Assembly (NCBI RefSeq): GCF_024160105.1
Contig: NZ_JAMFTQ010000016.1
Coordinates: 1 to 50,876, forward strand
Direction: 5' to 3'
Length of the DNA: 50,876 nucleotides
Source: Corynebacterium stercoris
GTDB taxonomy: Bacteria; Actinomycetota; Actinomycetes; Mycobacteriales; Mycobacteriaceae
Each line of letters starts with the position of its first letter. Position 1 is the first letter of the stretch. Made by a program: the position numbers and the translations under genes. Below the pieces are notes generated by a model. It saw only the letters and a list, made by a program, of their open reading frames with translations, made no database searches and was not told the DNA's origin. This document shows positions 1-7,374 of this stretch, piece by piece.

Positions 1-120
1 AACACGTGGCCTGGGTGCAAAACGAGCTCAATGAAACACCCCGCCAAATCCTCAACGGCGCAACCCCACGTGAGATACTCCACGAAGTATTCAAACGTGG
101 CGCAAACACCGCATGACACC
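1..120 (+). mobile_element. Right end of an IS30-family insertion sequence (partial)
   Basis: The left edge of the window holds the last part of an IS30-type element, recognised from the C-terminal end of its transposase (3-116). The terminal inverted repeat must lie at or just after the transposase stop codon at 116. Its exact end and any target duplication cannot be fixed because the other end is outside the window. The element abuts a minus-strand DUF5129 gene whose reading frame runs into it without a stop, so it most likely inserted into that gene. Confidence 0.6.
3..116 (+). CDS. IS30-family transposase, C-terminal fragment (cut by window edge)
   Basis: The open frame entering from the left edge ends with a TGA at 114-116. 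The visible 37 residues include LNETPRQILNGATPREIL, which matches the usual IS30 C-terminus (LN-x-R/T-PR-x-x-L-x-x-x-TP-x-E-hydrophobic, following the last catalytic residue of the DDE domain). The DDE residues themselves are outside the window, so activity cannot be judged. A longer reading frame starting at 31 in another frame is an artefact of high GC and has no family resemblance. Confidence 0.7.
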   Translation, partial: HVAWVQNELNETPRQILNGATPREILHEVFKRGANTA

Positions 121-1349
121 GCCATCGCCTTCTTCGTCTTGTTGGACTCCCACTTCAGCTCCTGGACCTTTTCGCGGGCCTCCTGGATGTCCTCGCGCAG
201 CGCAGCGAGGTCGGTGCGACGGGCTGCTTCGTCGCCGTTCTCGACGGCGAAGAGGCGGTCGATGTTGTCCTCCGCGTTGGAGGTGTGCTCGACGGTCTCC
301 GCGGCGTCGGCAAGCTGCTTGCGATGGGCGCGGACGGCGTTGTCGTCGCTCATGTCGATCGTCGACAAGCCCTGCGCTCCGTGGACCAGCTCGTTGAGGT
401 CGAGGAAGCGGTCGCGCACCTCGACCCACTGCTTGCGCAGCTCGGCGTCGGCGAAAGCGGAGGAGAGCGAGTGCGCGCGGATGTCCACCTCGTCGAGGCG
501 CTGGGCGAGGCGGACGTACTCGCCGGTGACCAGCTCGTAGTCCTCGCGGCCCTTCACCAGCTGGTTGCGGCGGCGGCCCTGGGCGCTGGCGAGGAGCATG
601 CCGCCGGCCGTGGTGAGGCCAAAGCCGGCGCCGAGGCCGGCAATGGTCTTGGCAACGCGGTCGCCCTCCGCGTAATCCACTTGGTACTGGCCGATGGCGT
701 CGGCGTCGAGCGCGAGGTGGGCGGACTTCATCAGGCCCGCGGGGATGTCGCCGGCCTTCACATCCGGTTTCATGGCGTCGAGGATGTCGTTCAGGCGGCC
801 GTCGTCGGTAAACCCGAGTTCGTCGCCGATGTCGAAGCCGCTGTAGGCGAACGCCTGGCGGGGGTCGAGGCCAACGCCGATGATCACCACTCCCTCGCGG
901 AACTCGCCGTCCGTGCCCTTGGATTGGTCGATCAGGTCGGGGTAGTGGTCGCGCGTGTACTCCTCGACGGTGTCCAGGATGTTCTCGTGGTTGGTGGCGA
1001 AGACCATGTAGTGGAAATCCGTGACGTACTCGGGCGCGTTGATGGTCTTGGCGTCGTCGATGAGGCGCTGGCGGTCGGCGCTGGAAAGCACCTCGTGCGG
1101 GTCGTCGATGGTGACCTGCGGCGCGGCCAGCTGCTGCGGCGTGGACTCGGCGAGGGTGGGGATCTCGGAGCTGACCCACCCGAGACCGCCGAAGGCGAGG
1201 CCGACCGCCGCGGCGATGGCCAGAATCGGCTTCACCTGCTTCTTGGTGACGGTGGCGGGTTCCTTCTTCGGATCCGTTGTGCTCAGCTCGCGTGCCATAC
1301 CTCCAGCGTAGGCCTCTGGAGGGGGCGGTGGCGAGGGGAATTGCGCTGA

Positions 1350-1365
1350 TGTTTCACGTGAAACA
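1350..1365. other. parS: parS site (perfect), intergenic
   Basis: TGTTTCACGTGAAACA, a perfect 16-bp palindrome identical to the bacterial parS consensus bound by ParB. It lies between the DUF5129 gene start (1298) and the symporter stop (1438), 34.6 kb left of the dnaA start. It is the only one of the six sites in this window that is not in a gene. Confidence 0.95.
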
Positions 1366-1384
1366 TCGTGGGCAGGGAACGGCG

Positions 1385-1416
1385 AAGGCCGCCTCCCGGG
1401 GAAGGGAAGCGGCCTT
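1385..1416 (-). terminator. Hairpin downstream of the symporter gene
   Basis: AAGGCCGC (1385-1392) pairs perfectly with GCGGCCTT (1409-1416) around a 16-base loop, 21 bases beyond the stop codon of the symporter read leftwards. No clear U-tract follows, so it is a probable rather than certain transcription terminator. Confidence 0.5.
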
Positions 1417-1437
1417 GTGGGTTGCGGGGGAAGTGCG

Positions 1438-2700
1438 TTACTTCACCACGGTCGAGCCGGCGGTCTCGACCGATGTTTCACGTGAAACATTGGCGTTGTC
1501 GAGAGTGGCGTCGTCAAGCGAGGAGCCCTTGATCTTGCCGGCCGCGAACTTGTTCAGCATGAGGGCGATTGCGCCGTCGCCGGTCACGTTCGCCGCGGTG
1601 CCGAAGCTGTCCACAACGATGTAGGCCGCGATCATGAGGGAGACCATAGATTCATCGAAGCCCAGGTTGGCCTGCAGCAGGCCGACGGCAGCCATGATCG
1701 CGCCGCCCGGCACGCCCGGCGCGGCGATCATCATGATGCCCAGCAGGAGGATGAAGCCGAGGACCTGGCCGGCGGCGATGTCCAGGTTGCCCATGAACAC
1801 GATCGCGAGGGCGTAGAGGGTGATCTTCATCATCGAGCCGGAGAGGTGGATCGTGGCGCAGAGCGGCACCACGAAGCCGGCGACATCCTCGTCGACCTTG
1901 TTTTTCAGGGTGGAGGCGTAGGTTACCGGGATGGTCGCTGCGGAGGAGGAGGTGCCCAGCGCGGTGAAGTACGCGGGCAGCATGTTCTTCAGCGCGACGA
2001 ACGGGTTCACGCCCGCCACGACACCGGCGACGAGGTACTGGATCAGGATGATCACAATCGTCATTACGATGGAGAGCACCAGCACCGTGCCGAAAGCCGC
2101 CATGGTGGAGCCGAAGTTCTCGTTCATGCCCAGGTTGAGGAAGGTGCCGAAGATGTAGATCGGCAACAGCGGGATGACAAAGCTCGTGACCACCTTGAGG
2201 ATGACTCCGTTGAGCTCATCCAGCACCGCCTTCATGTTGCGCGACGGCACCGCCGTCATGGCCACGCCGATTACGAATGCGAGCAGCAGTGCGGACATCA
2301 CGGCGAACGGCGCGGGCATCTCGACGGTGAAGTACGGGCTCAAGCCGCCTTCCTCCGGGTTGTCCACGTTGGTGATCAAGCTCTTGCCGGCCAGCAGGGT
2401 GGGGTAGAGCAGCGAGGCGGTACCCCAGGCGATGAGGCCGGAGATGATGGTGGAGCCGTAGGCCACGCCGGCGGTGATGCCCAACCACTTGCCCGCGCCC
2501 TGGCCCAGCGACGCAATCGCGGGCGCGATGAGCGCGAAGATGAGCACCGGCACGAAGAAGCCGAGGAAGTTGGAGAACAGCCCGTTGAAGGTGACAAAGA
2601 CCCGCGCGAGCCAGACGGGGAAGAACAGGCTGCAGACCCAGCCGGCGATGATCGCCAGCACGATCCAGAACAGCAGCGAGTTCAGGAATTTCGATTTCAT
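1438..2700 (-). CDS. Dicarboxylate/amino acid:cation symporter (DAACS family)
   Basis: A 420-residue polytopic membrane protein of the glutamate/dicarboxylate symporter family (GltP/DctA/SstT fold). It is predicted to import an acidic or small neutral amino acid, or a C4-dicarboxylate, with Na+ or H+. Family signatures are the HP1 serine-rich loop GTSSSAATIP (residues 249-258), HP2 with APGVPGGAIM (327-336) and the TM8 motif DSFGTAANVTGD (364-375), which carries the cation and substrate ligands. The substrate cannot be deduced. The cytoplasmic tail has the peptide NVSRET (404-409), encoded by a perfect parS site at 1474-1489, so the last ~25 residues are partly dictated by centromere sequence. 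It stands alone as a transcription unit and diverges from the ABC ATPase gene. Confidence 0.9.
   Translation of the reverse strand: MKSKFLNSLLFWIVLAIIAGWVCSLFFPVWLARVFVTFNGLFSNFLGFFVPVLIFALIAPAIASLGQGAGKWLGITAGVAYGSTIISGLIAWGTASLLYPTLLAGKSLITNVDNPEEGGLSPYFTVEMPAPFAVMSALLLAFVIGVAMTAVPSRNMKAVLDELNGVILKVVTSFVIPLLPIYIFGTFLNLGMNENFGSTMAAFGTVLVLSIVMTIVIILIQYLVAGVVAGVNPFVALKNMLPAYFTALGTSSSAATIPVTYASTLKNKVDEDVAGFVVPLCATIHLSGSMMKITLYALAIVFMGNLDIAAGQVLGFILLLGIMMIAAPGVPGGAIMAAVGLLQANLGFDESMVSLMIAAYIVVDSFGTAANVTGDGAIALMLNKFAAGKIKGSSLDDATLDNANVSRETSVETAGSTVVK
1474..1489. other. parS: parS site (perfect), inside the symporter gene 3' end
   Basis: TGTTTCACGTGAAACA, a second perfect palindrome 124 bp from the first (start to start). 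It lies in the coding sequence for the C-terminal tail of the symporter, where it reads NVSRET. Confidence 0.95.
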
Positions 2701-2920
2701 GAGACGTACTTTCGGTGAACACAGGTGACAGGCAGCACGGCATAGACCAAGCCGTTCGCCTCATCTTTTCACTTCCGCACCAGGATGTGCGAACTTGATC
2801 CCATTAACACGCTGACGCGCAACACATCACATTTTTTACCCACCCGAGAGTATCGTTGGCATTGCCCATTTTTTTCCACTACGGATCGTTCGGCACGTTC
2901 CTGCCGATGGAGGAGACACC
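2701..2920. promoter_or_regulatory. Divergent intergenic region, symporter / ABC ATPase
   Basis: A 220-base region between two divergent genes, noticeably richer in A and T than its neighbours (for example 2829-2836 and 2868-2875). It has one clear small inverted repeat, CGCAC-CAGGAT-GTGCG at 2776-2791, which could be an operator. For the rightward gene TATCGT near 2852 is a possible -10 box and GGAGGAGAC just before ATG 2921 is a good ribosome-binding site. No promoter pair is convincing enough to call outright. Confidence 0.35.
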
Positions 2921-4045
2921 ATGGCTCCGGTGACCTATGACCACGCAACGCGCATTTACCCAGGTGCGACGAACCCCAGCGTGAACAAACTCAACCTTGA
3001 TATCGCGGACGGCGAGTTCTTAGTCCTCGTCGGACCCTCGGGTTCCGGAAAGTCCACGGCGCTGCGCATGCTCGCAGGTCTGGAGGACACAAATGAGGGC
3101 CGAATCCTCATCGGCGACAAGGACGTGACCAATGTCTCGCCGAAGGAGCGCGACATTGCCATGGTGTTTCAGAACTACGCCTTGTACCCGCACATGACGG
3201 TGCGAGAGAACATCGGCTTCGCGCTCAAGATCGCGGGAGTGGACAAAGCGGAGATTAACAAGCGCGTCGAGGAAGCGGCCCGCACGCTCGACCTCACTGA
3301 GTACCTGGACCGCAAGCCCAAGGCGCTTTCCGGCGGCCAGCGCCAGCGTGTGGCCATGGGCCGCGCCATTGTGCGCGAACCGCAGGTGTTCCTCATGGAT
3401 GAGCCGCTGTCCAACCTGGACGCCAAGCTGCGCGTGCAGACCCGTACGCAGATTGCCAACCTGCAGCGTCGCATGGGCGTGACCACCGTCTACGTCACCC
3501 ACGACCAGACCGAGGCACTGACCATGGGCGACCGCATCGCGGTGCTGAACTTCGGTGTCCTGCAGCAGGTAGGTACGCCGCGCGAGCTGTACGAGCACCC
3601 CAACAACGTCTTCGTCGCGGGCTTCATCGGCTCCCCGGCGATGAACCTATCCACCTTCGACATTGACCCGGTCTCCCGCACCGCGCGTACCGGCCAGGCA
3701 AGCATCCCCCTGGACGACGCCACGCTCGCCGCAGTCGCCCCGGAGGACAACGGCCAGATCGTGCTCGGCTTCCGCCCCGAGGCCCTAGAGATCGTCGACG
3801 CGAACACGGAGCACACCATCCCGGTGGAAGTTGACTTCGTGGAGGAGTTGGGCTCTGACTCCTACGTCTACGGGCACCTTGCCGGTGGCGGCTGGCACGA
3901 GGCCGGGGCAGACGAAGGCTCCGCCGGGCAGATCGTGGTTCGCACCCCACCGCTATCCGGAGTGCGCGAAGGCGAGGTCATTCACGTGCGCATCAAGGAG
4001 GGCGGCCTGCACGCCTTCTCCAAGGCCAGCGGGCAACGCATCTAG
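2921..4045 (+). CDS. Sugar ABC transporter ATP-binding protein, MsiK/UgpC type
   Basis: A 374-residue ATPase subunit of a carbohydrate importer of the MalK/UgpC/MsiK group. Visible motifs are Walker A GPSGSGKS (38-45), Q-loop Gln84, signature LSGGQ (136-140), Walker B VFLMDE (156-161) and the switch His194. A C-terminal TOBE-type regulatory domain occupies about 240-374. In actinobacteria one such ATPase often serves several sugar permeases encoded elsewhere. That fits here, since no permease or solute-binding gene is adjacent. The ATG at 2921 follows a strong GGAGGAG. The exact sugar (trehalose, maltose, glycerol phosphate) is not decidable from this subunit. Confidence 0.9.
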   Translation: MAPVTYDHATRIYPGATNPSVNKLNLDIADGEFLVLVGPSGSGKSTALRMLAGLEDTNEGRILIGDKDVTNVSPKERDIAMVFQNYALYPHMTVRENIGFALKIAGVDKAEINKRVEEAARTLDLTEYLDRKPKALSGGQRQRVAMGRAIVREPQVFLMDEPLSNLDAKLRVQTRTQIANLQRRMGVTTVYVTHDQTEALTMGDRIAVLNFGVLQQVGTPRELYEHPNNVFVAGFIGSPAMNLSTFDIDPVSRTARTGQASIPLDDATLAAVAPEDNGQIVLGFRPEALEIVDANTEHTIPVEVDFVEELGSDSYVYGHLAGGGWHEAGADEGSAGQIVVRTPPLSGVREGEVIHVRIKEGGLHAFSKASGQRI

Positions 4046-4167
4046 GTGCGCTAGCGCCCCCGGGGGACCACAAGTGGTTCACTAGCGAGGCCGGCATCGA
4101 CGGGGGAGTTCGCATTCTGATCCAGGGGCTCACGCTGGCCGCCATCTTCATCATCGCCGGCATCGCC

Positions 4168-4431
4168 GTGTGGTTCTACGGGTGGGCGGGCAGCGCCGCC
4201 AAGCAGGGCGCCCCCTTCAGCGAGCTGGCGAGCGCGGCCGTGACCTCGACGTTCAGCTTCCTGCCGCGCACGATTGCAGCGGTGGCGATCGCCGCGGCCG
4301 GGTTCTTCGCGGCGACGCTGCCGCCGATCCAGTGGGCCGTGCCGCTCACACTGATCATCGTGCCGGCGCTGTGCATTTACCTGATCCGCATGGTCCTGGC
4401 GGGTGCCGTCGGGGACTCCCTCGGGGCGTAA
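4168..4431 (+). CDS. Small membrane protein of unknown function
   Basis: An open frame encoding two hydrophobic helices: one before and around the GTG at 4168 (LTLAAIFIIAGIAVWFYGW) and one near the end (AVPLTLIIVPALCIYLIRMVLAG), with a weaker one between. The GTG chosen here lies inside the first helix. The same frame is open further left, coding for DHKWFTSEAGIDGGVRIL before the helix, and this looks like real protein. No ATG, GTG or TTG is found in frame between 4046 and 4167, so the true start may be a rare codon (CTG 4117) or the gene may have lost its start. It ends 10 bases before the SdpI-type gene and is probably co-transcribed with it. No family recognised. Confidence 0.5.
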   Translation: MWFYGWAGSAAKQGAPFSELASAAVTSTFSFLPRTIAAVAIAAAGFFAATLPPIQWAVPLTLIIVPALCIYLIRMVLAGAVGDSLGA

Positions 4432-4441
4432 GCTGGCACCC

Positions 4442-4921
4442 ATGTCCCCGTTTGCAGTCATGAGCACCCTCAACATTGTCATCGGCATCCTCTTCCTCCT
4501 CGGTGCCGCAGTGTTTATCGCAATCGGTGTCTCCGCAGCCGTCGGCAAGCTGCCGGGCAATTCCGTGGTTGGCCTGCGGGTTCCCGAGGTACGCAAGCAC
4601 GAATCGACGTGGGTGCAGGCCCACAGGGTGGTCGGCCCGTTCTGGATTCTCACCGGCTTCGCGTTGGCGCTCGGCGGCGCGTTCGCGTTCATCTCCCATG
4701 GCTGGCTCTGGGTCGCGCCCGTGATTGCCTTCGTCGCCGCGGTGGTGGCACTCTCCGTGGGCGGCAACTTCGGGGCGCGGGCTGCCGCGCTTGTCGACGA
4801 AGCAATTGAGGCCCAGGACGCCGACACCGCCGACGCGCAGCAGGCGCCACAGCCGCAGGTGAACCTGGACGCGCTGCGCAAGGCCGCCGGCAAGGCGGAC
4901 GAGCAGCAGGGCGGAGCATAA
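4442..4921 (+). CDS. SdpI-family membrane protein
   Basis: About 159 residues with three to four transmembrane helices (residues about 5-30, 55-80 and 85-105). The segment GKLPGNSVVGLRVPEVRKHESTW followed by AHRVVGPFWILTG is the hallmark of the SdpI/YhfL family, named after the Bacillus immunity protein against the SdpC toxin. In corynebacteria these are stand-alone proteins of unknown function. The tail (about 120-159) is Ala/Gln/Asp-rich and probably disordered. The ATG at 4442 begins just before the first helix; an in-frame upstream GTG-type start at 4403 would add residues with no family match, and ATG 4460 is an alternative. The neighbouring small membrane gene could form a pair with it. 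Confidence 0.75.
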   Translation: MSPFAVMSTLNIVIGILFLLGAAVFIAIGVSAAVGKLPGNSVVGLRVPEVRKHESTWVQAHRVVGPFWILTGFALALGGAFAFISHGWLWVAPVIAFVAAVVALSVGGNFGARAAALVDEAIEAQDADTADAQQAPQPQVNLDALRKAAGKADEQQGGA

Positions 4922-4935
4922 ATTTGCCCGACCGC

Positions 4936-4964
4936 TTGCACGCCCCCGCCGCTTGTCTTAGCGT
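4936..4964 (+). promoter_or_regulatory. trp operon promoter
   Basis: TTGCAC (4936-4941) and TAGCGT (4959-4964) are separated by exactly 17 bases, a good match to the corynebacterial SigA promoter form. Transcription would begin around 4970-4972, that is, at or next to the GTG of the leader peptide, implying a leaderless leader-peptide message. Confidence 0.6.
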
Positions 4965-4971
4965 TGTGGGC

Positions 4972-5019
4972 GTGACTTACTCTTCGACCCAGCACAGCAA
5001 CTGGTGGTGGCGCGCGTAA
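4972..5019 (+). CDS. trpL: trp operon leader peptide
   Basis: A 15-residue peptide MTYSSTQHSNWWWRA starting with GTG 4972 and ending at TAA 5019. Three consecutive tryptophan codons (5002-5010) are the sensor of an attenuation system: ribosomes stall there when charged tRNA-Trp is scarce. The Trp codons overlap the left arm of a hairpin, GGCGCGC (5009-5015) with GCGTGCC (5023-5029), the expected pause structure, and the transcription terminator follows at 5054-5097. No Shine-Dalgarno sequence precedes the GTG, in line with a leaderless start from the promoter at 4936-4964. Confidence 0.9.
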   Translation: MTYSSTQHSNWWWRA

Positions 5020-5053
5020 ACGGCGTGCCAGGTTAAGTCGACTTCACACAACC

Positions 5054-5097
5054 GGCCCGCCGGCTTGGAACAAACCCCAAGCACCGCGGGCCTTTTT
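5054..5097 (+). terminator. trp attenuator (Rho-independent)
   Basis: GGCCCGC (5054-5060) pairs with GCGGGCC (5086-5092), with an inner CTTGG/CCAAG stem, followed by TTTTT (5093-5097). It sits 35 bases after the trpL stop and 56 bases before trpE, so it is the regulatory terminator of the tryptophan operon. Confidence 0.9.
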
Positions 5098-5152
5098 GCT
5101 GGCAGTACCCTCGGTGCAGAACCTCAAACGAAGGACACCAAGGACAGCAGCG

Positions 5153-6724
5153 ATGAGCAAACCCCCACCTCGCTTCACGCGCCACCAGGTGCGCTATCAC
5201 GAGAACGCCTCCAGCCTCTTCGCCCACCTCGGCGGCACCGCCGCCCAGGACGCGGTGCTGCTGGAATCGGCCGACATCACCACCCGTTCCGGCCTGCAAT
5301 CCGTCGCTGTCCTGCGCTCCTCCCTGCGCGTGACCTGCAACGGCAACCGCGTCACCATCGAGCCGCTCACCGCCTCCGGCGAGGTGCTCGCCACAGACGT
5401 CGCTACCCAGCTCGCCGAGTACGCGGTGGGGGAGCACGTCTACGAGTTCCCGGCACCCGTGCTTGCCGACGAACGCGAGCGCCTCACCGCCACGTCCACC
5501 GTCGAGGTGCTGCGAGCACTGACCACCAAGGCCGGCTACGGCAGCGCGGTTGGTGAGGACGCGGACTTCCCGATGCTGGCCGGCGGCTTCGCTTTCGACT
5601 ACCTCGAGACGTTTGAGACCCTCCCGCAGGTTGCCGAGGGTCGCAACACCTACCCGGACTACCAGTTCGTGCTGGCGGAGGTGCTGCTGCGCATTGACCA
5701 CCAGACGCAGACGGCGTACCTCGCGGGTGTGGATGCCGCGGGCGAGGGCATCGACCTTTCCGAGCTCGCGGCCGCCATCGAGGCCGCGGACCCGGACAAC
5801 ACCCACGCCTATGCGCCCGCTGACCACCCCGAGGCCACGCTCACGGCGGCGGCTGATGTGGACGACGCGGCGTTTCGGACGGACGTCGAAAAGCTCAAAA
5901 GCTCCATCACCAACGGCGACATCTACCAAGTGGTGCCGGCGCGCAGCTTCACTGCGGCGTGCCCGGACGCGTTCGCCGCGTACCAGCGCCTGCGCGAGAC
6001 CAACCCTTCGCCGTACATGTTCTACGTGCGCGGCGTGGATCGCGAGGGTGAAGCGTACGAGCTGTTCGGCGCCTCGCCGGAGTCGAACCTGAAGTTCGAC
6101 CATGACACGCGCGAGGTGCAGCTGTACCCGATCGCCGGCACGCGCCCGCGCGGCCTGAACCCGGACGGCAGCGTGAACCACGAGCTGGATACCCGCATGG
6201 AGCTGCAGCTGCGCACCGACGCGAAGGAGGTTGCGGAGCACACCATGCTGGTGGATCTGGCCCGCAACGACATGGCCCGGGTGGCCGAGCCCGGCACCCG
6301 CAAAGTCGCGGAACTGCTGCAGGTGGACCGCTACTCCCGCGTGATGCACCTGGTCAGCCGCGTGACCGCCACGCTGGCGGCGGACCTGGATGCGCTGGAT
6401 GCGTACCGCGCGTGCATGAACATGGGCACGCTCACCGGCGCGCCGAAGCTGCGCGCCACCGAGCTACTGCGCGAACAGGAGGGCGTGCGCCGCGGCTCCT
6501 ACGGCGGGGCGGTGGGCTACCTCACCGGCACCGGCGACTTTGATACCTGCATTGTGATCCGCTCCGCGTACGTCACCGGCGGCACCGCCACCGTGCAGGC
6601 GGGCGCGGGCGTGGTGCGGGATTCCAACCCGCAGGCGGAGGCGGATGAGACCCTGCACAAGGCCTACGCGGTGCTCAATGCCATCGCGTCCGCCGCAGGC
6701 AGCGAACTGGAGGTTGCGCGATGA
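5153..6724 (+). CDS. trpE: Anthranilate synthase component I
   Basis: A 523-residue chorismate-binding subunit that makes anthranilate from chorismate with ammonia from TrpG, the first committed step of tryptophan synthesis. The N-terminal region has the LLESADI segment (about residues 34-40), the conserved tryptophan feedback site. The C-terminal catalytic half has PYMFYVRG, ELFGASPES, PIAGTRPRG, VDLARND and the closing YGGAVGYLTGTGDFDTCIVIRSA / VQAGAGVVRDSNPQAEADET motifs. The start ATG 5153 is preceded by AGGACAGCAG; a longer frame from 5096 would begin within the attenuator and is rejected. It overlaps trpG by 4 bases (ATGA), giving translational coupling and equal subunits. Regulated by the trpL attenuator. 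Confidence 0.97.
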   Translation: MSKPPPRFTRHQVRYHENASSLFAHLGGTAAQDAVLLESADITTRSGLQSVAVLRSSLRVTCNGNRVTIEPLTASGEVLATDVATQLAEYAVGEHVYEFPAPVLADERERLTATSTVEVLRALTTKAGYGSAVGEDADFPMLAGGFAFDYLETFETLPQVAEGRNTYPDYQFVLAEVLLRIDHQTQTAYLAGVDAAGEGIDLSELAAAIEAADPDNTHAYAPADHPEATLTAAADVDDAAFRTDVEKLKSSITNGDIYQVVPARSFTAACPDAFAAYQRLRETNPSPYMFYVRGVDREGEAYELFGASPESNLKFDHDTREVQLYPIAGTRPRGLNPDGSVNHELDTRMELQLRTDAKEVAEHTMLVDLARNDMARVAEPGTRKVAELLQVDRYSRVMHLVSRVTATLAADLDALDAYRACMNMGTLTGAPKLRATELLREQEGVRRGSYGGAVGYLTGTGDFDTCIVIRSAYVTGGTATVQAGAGVVRDSNPQAEADETLHKAYAVLNAIASAAGSELEVAR

Positions 6725-7374
6725 TTGTGCTGCTGGATAACCAGGATTCCTTTGTGTACAACCTGGTCGACGCGCTGCGCGGGTTCCGCGCGGCAGACAA
6801 CGACATGGTGGTGTACCGCAACACCGTCACCGCCGACACCATCTTTGACGCCGACCCGGAGCTCATCGTGCTCTCCCCGGGCCCCGGCTACCCGGCCGAG
6901 GCAGGCTGCATGATGGAAGTCATCGAGCGCGCCCAGGGGCGCATCCCGCTGCTGGGCATTTGCCTCGGCTACCAGGCGCTCATCGAGTACTTCGGGGGCC
7001 GGGTGCGGCCGTGCGGGCCGGTGCACGGAGCGTCGGTAAGCATGCAGCTCTCCGACGCCGGCGTTGCCTCCCCGCTGTTCACCGGGCTCACGGAAGGCGG
7101 GGTGCCCGGTGTGCCCGGCCGCGACGTGCCGGTGGCGCGCTACCACTCCCTCGGCGCGACCGAGGTGCCGGAGGGCATGGAGGCGCTGGCCTGGACCGAA
7201 ACTGAGATCGGCGAGGTGATCATGGCCGCGCGCAGTGCCGACGGCATGTCCATCGGCCTGCAGTTCCACCCCGAATCCATCCTGACCCCAGGCGGCCCGC
7301 TCATCCTCGAGCGCTGCGTAGATGAACTTCTTACGATGAACGCGAAGAAAGGCACCGACAATGGCGAGCGATAA
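6721..7374 (+). CDS. trpG: Anthranilate synthase component II (glutamine amidotransferase)
   Basis: A 217-residue class I glutamine amidotransferase that supplies ammonia to TrpE. The catalytic Cys81 is in GICLGYQ, and His183 and Glu185 in QFHPES complete the triad. LSPGPGYP (residues 51-58) forms the oxyanion loop. An insertion of about ten residues (GGVPGVPGRD) around 126-136 is not usual for the family but lies in a surface loop. The gene overlaps trpE by 4 bases and trpD by 14, which indicates tight operon coupling. A para-aminobenzoate synthase role (PabA) is possible in bacteria with a single such subunit but cannot be read from the sequence. Confidence 0.96.
   Translation: MIVLLDNQDSFVYNLVDALRGFRAADNDMVVYRNTVTADTIFDADPELIVLSPGPGYPAEAGCMMEVIERAQGRIPLLGICLGYQALIEYFGGRVRPCGPVHGASVSMQLSDAGVASPLFTGLTEGGVPGVPGRDVPVARYHSLGATEVPEGMEALAWTETEIGEVIMAARSADGMSIGLQFHPESILTPGGPLILERCVDELLTMNAKKGTDNGER

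Larger units (their letters stand above)
1..1298 (-). pseudogene. DUF5129-type membrane protein, 3' end replaced by IS30
   Basis: The reading frame starts at ATG 1298 (MARELSTTDPKKEP) and stays open to the left window edge. A single transmembrane helix lies near residues 24-45 (ILAIAAAVGLAFGGLGW). It is followed by a TPM-like domain (residues about 60-190, with VVIIGVGLDPRQAFAYSGFD). A second hydrophobic glycine-rich segment (AKTIAGLGAGFGLTTAGGMLLAS) and a charged coiled-coil tail ending near KWESNKTKK come next. This layout is the one I associate with the DUF5129 proteins of corynebacteria; their function is unknown. From about residue 394 the frame is antisense to the IS30 transposase, so the native C-terminus appears to be lost and replaced by IS-derived residues. 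Assignment to DUF5129 is from memory of the family, and truncation is inferred from the IS junction. Confidence 0.6.

Noticed and set aside
285..1349. A 354-codon plus-strand frame opposite the DUF5129 gene
   Set aside because: It has the composition of an antisense frame, and the minus strand gives a helix plus a TPM-like domain in good order.
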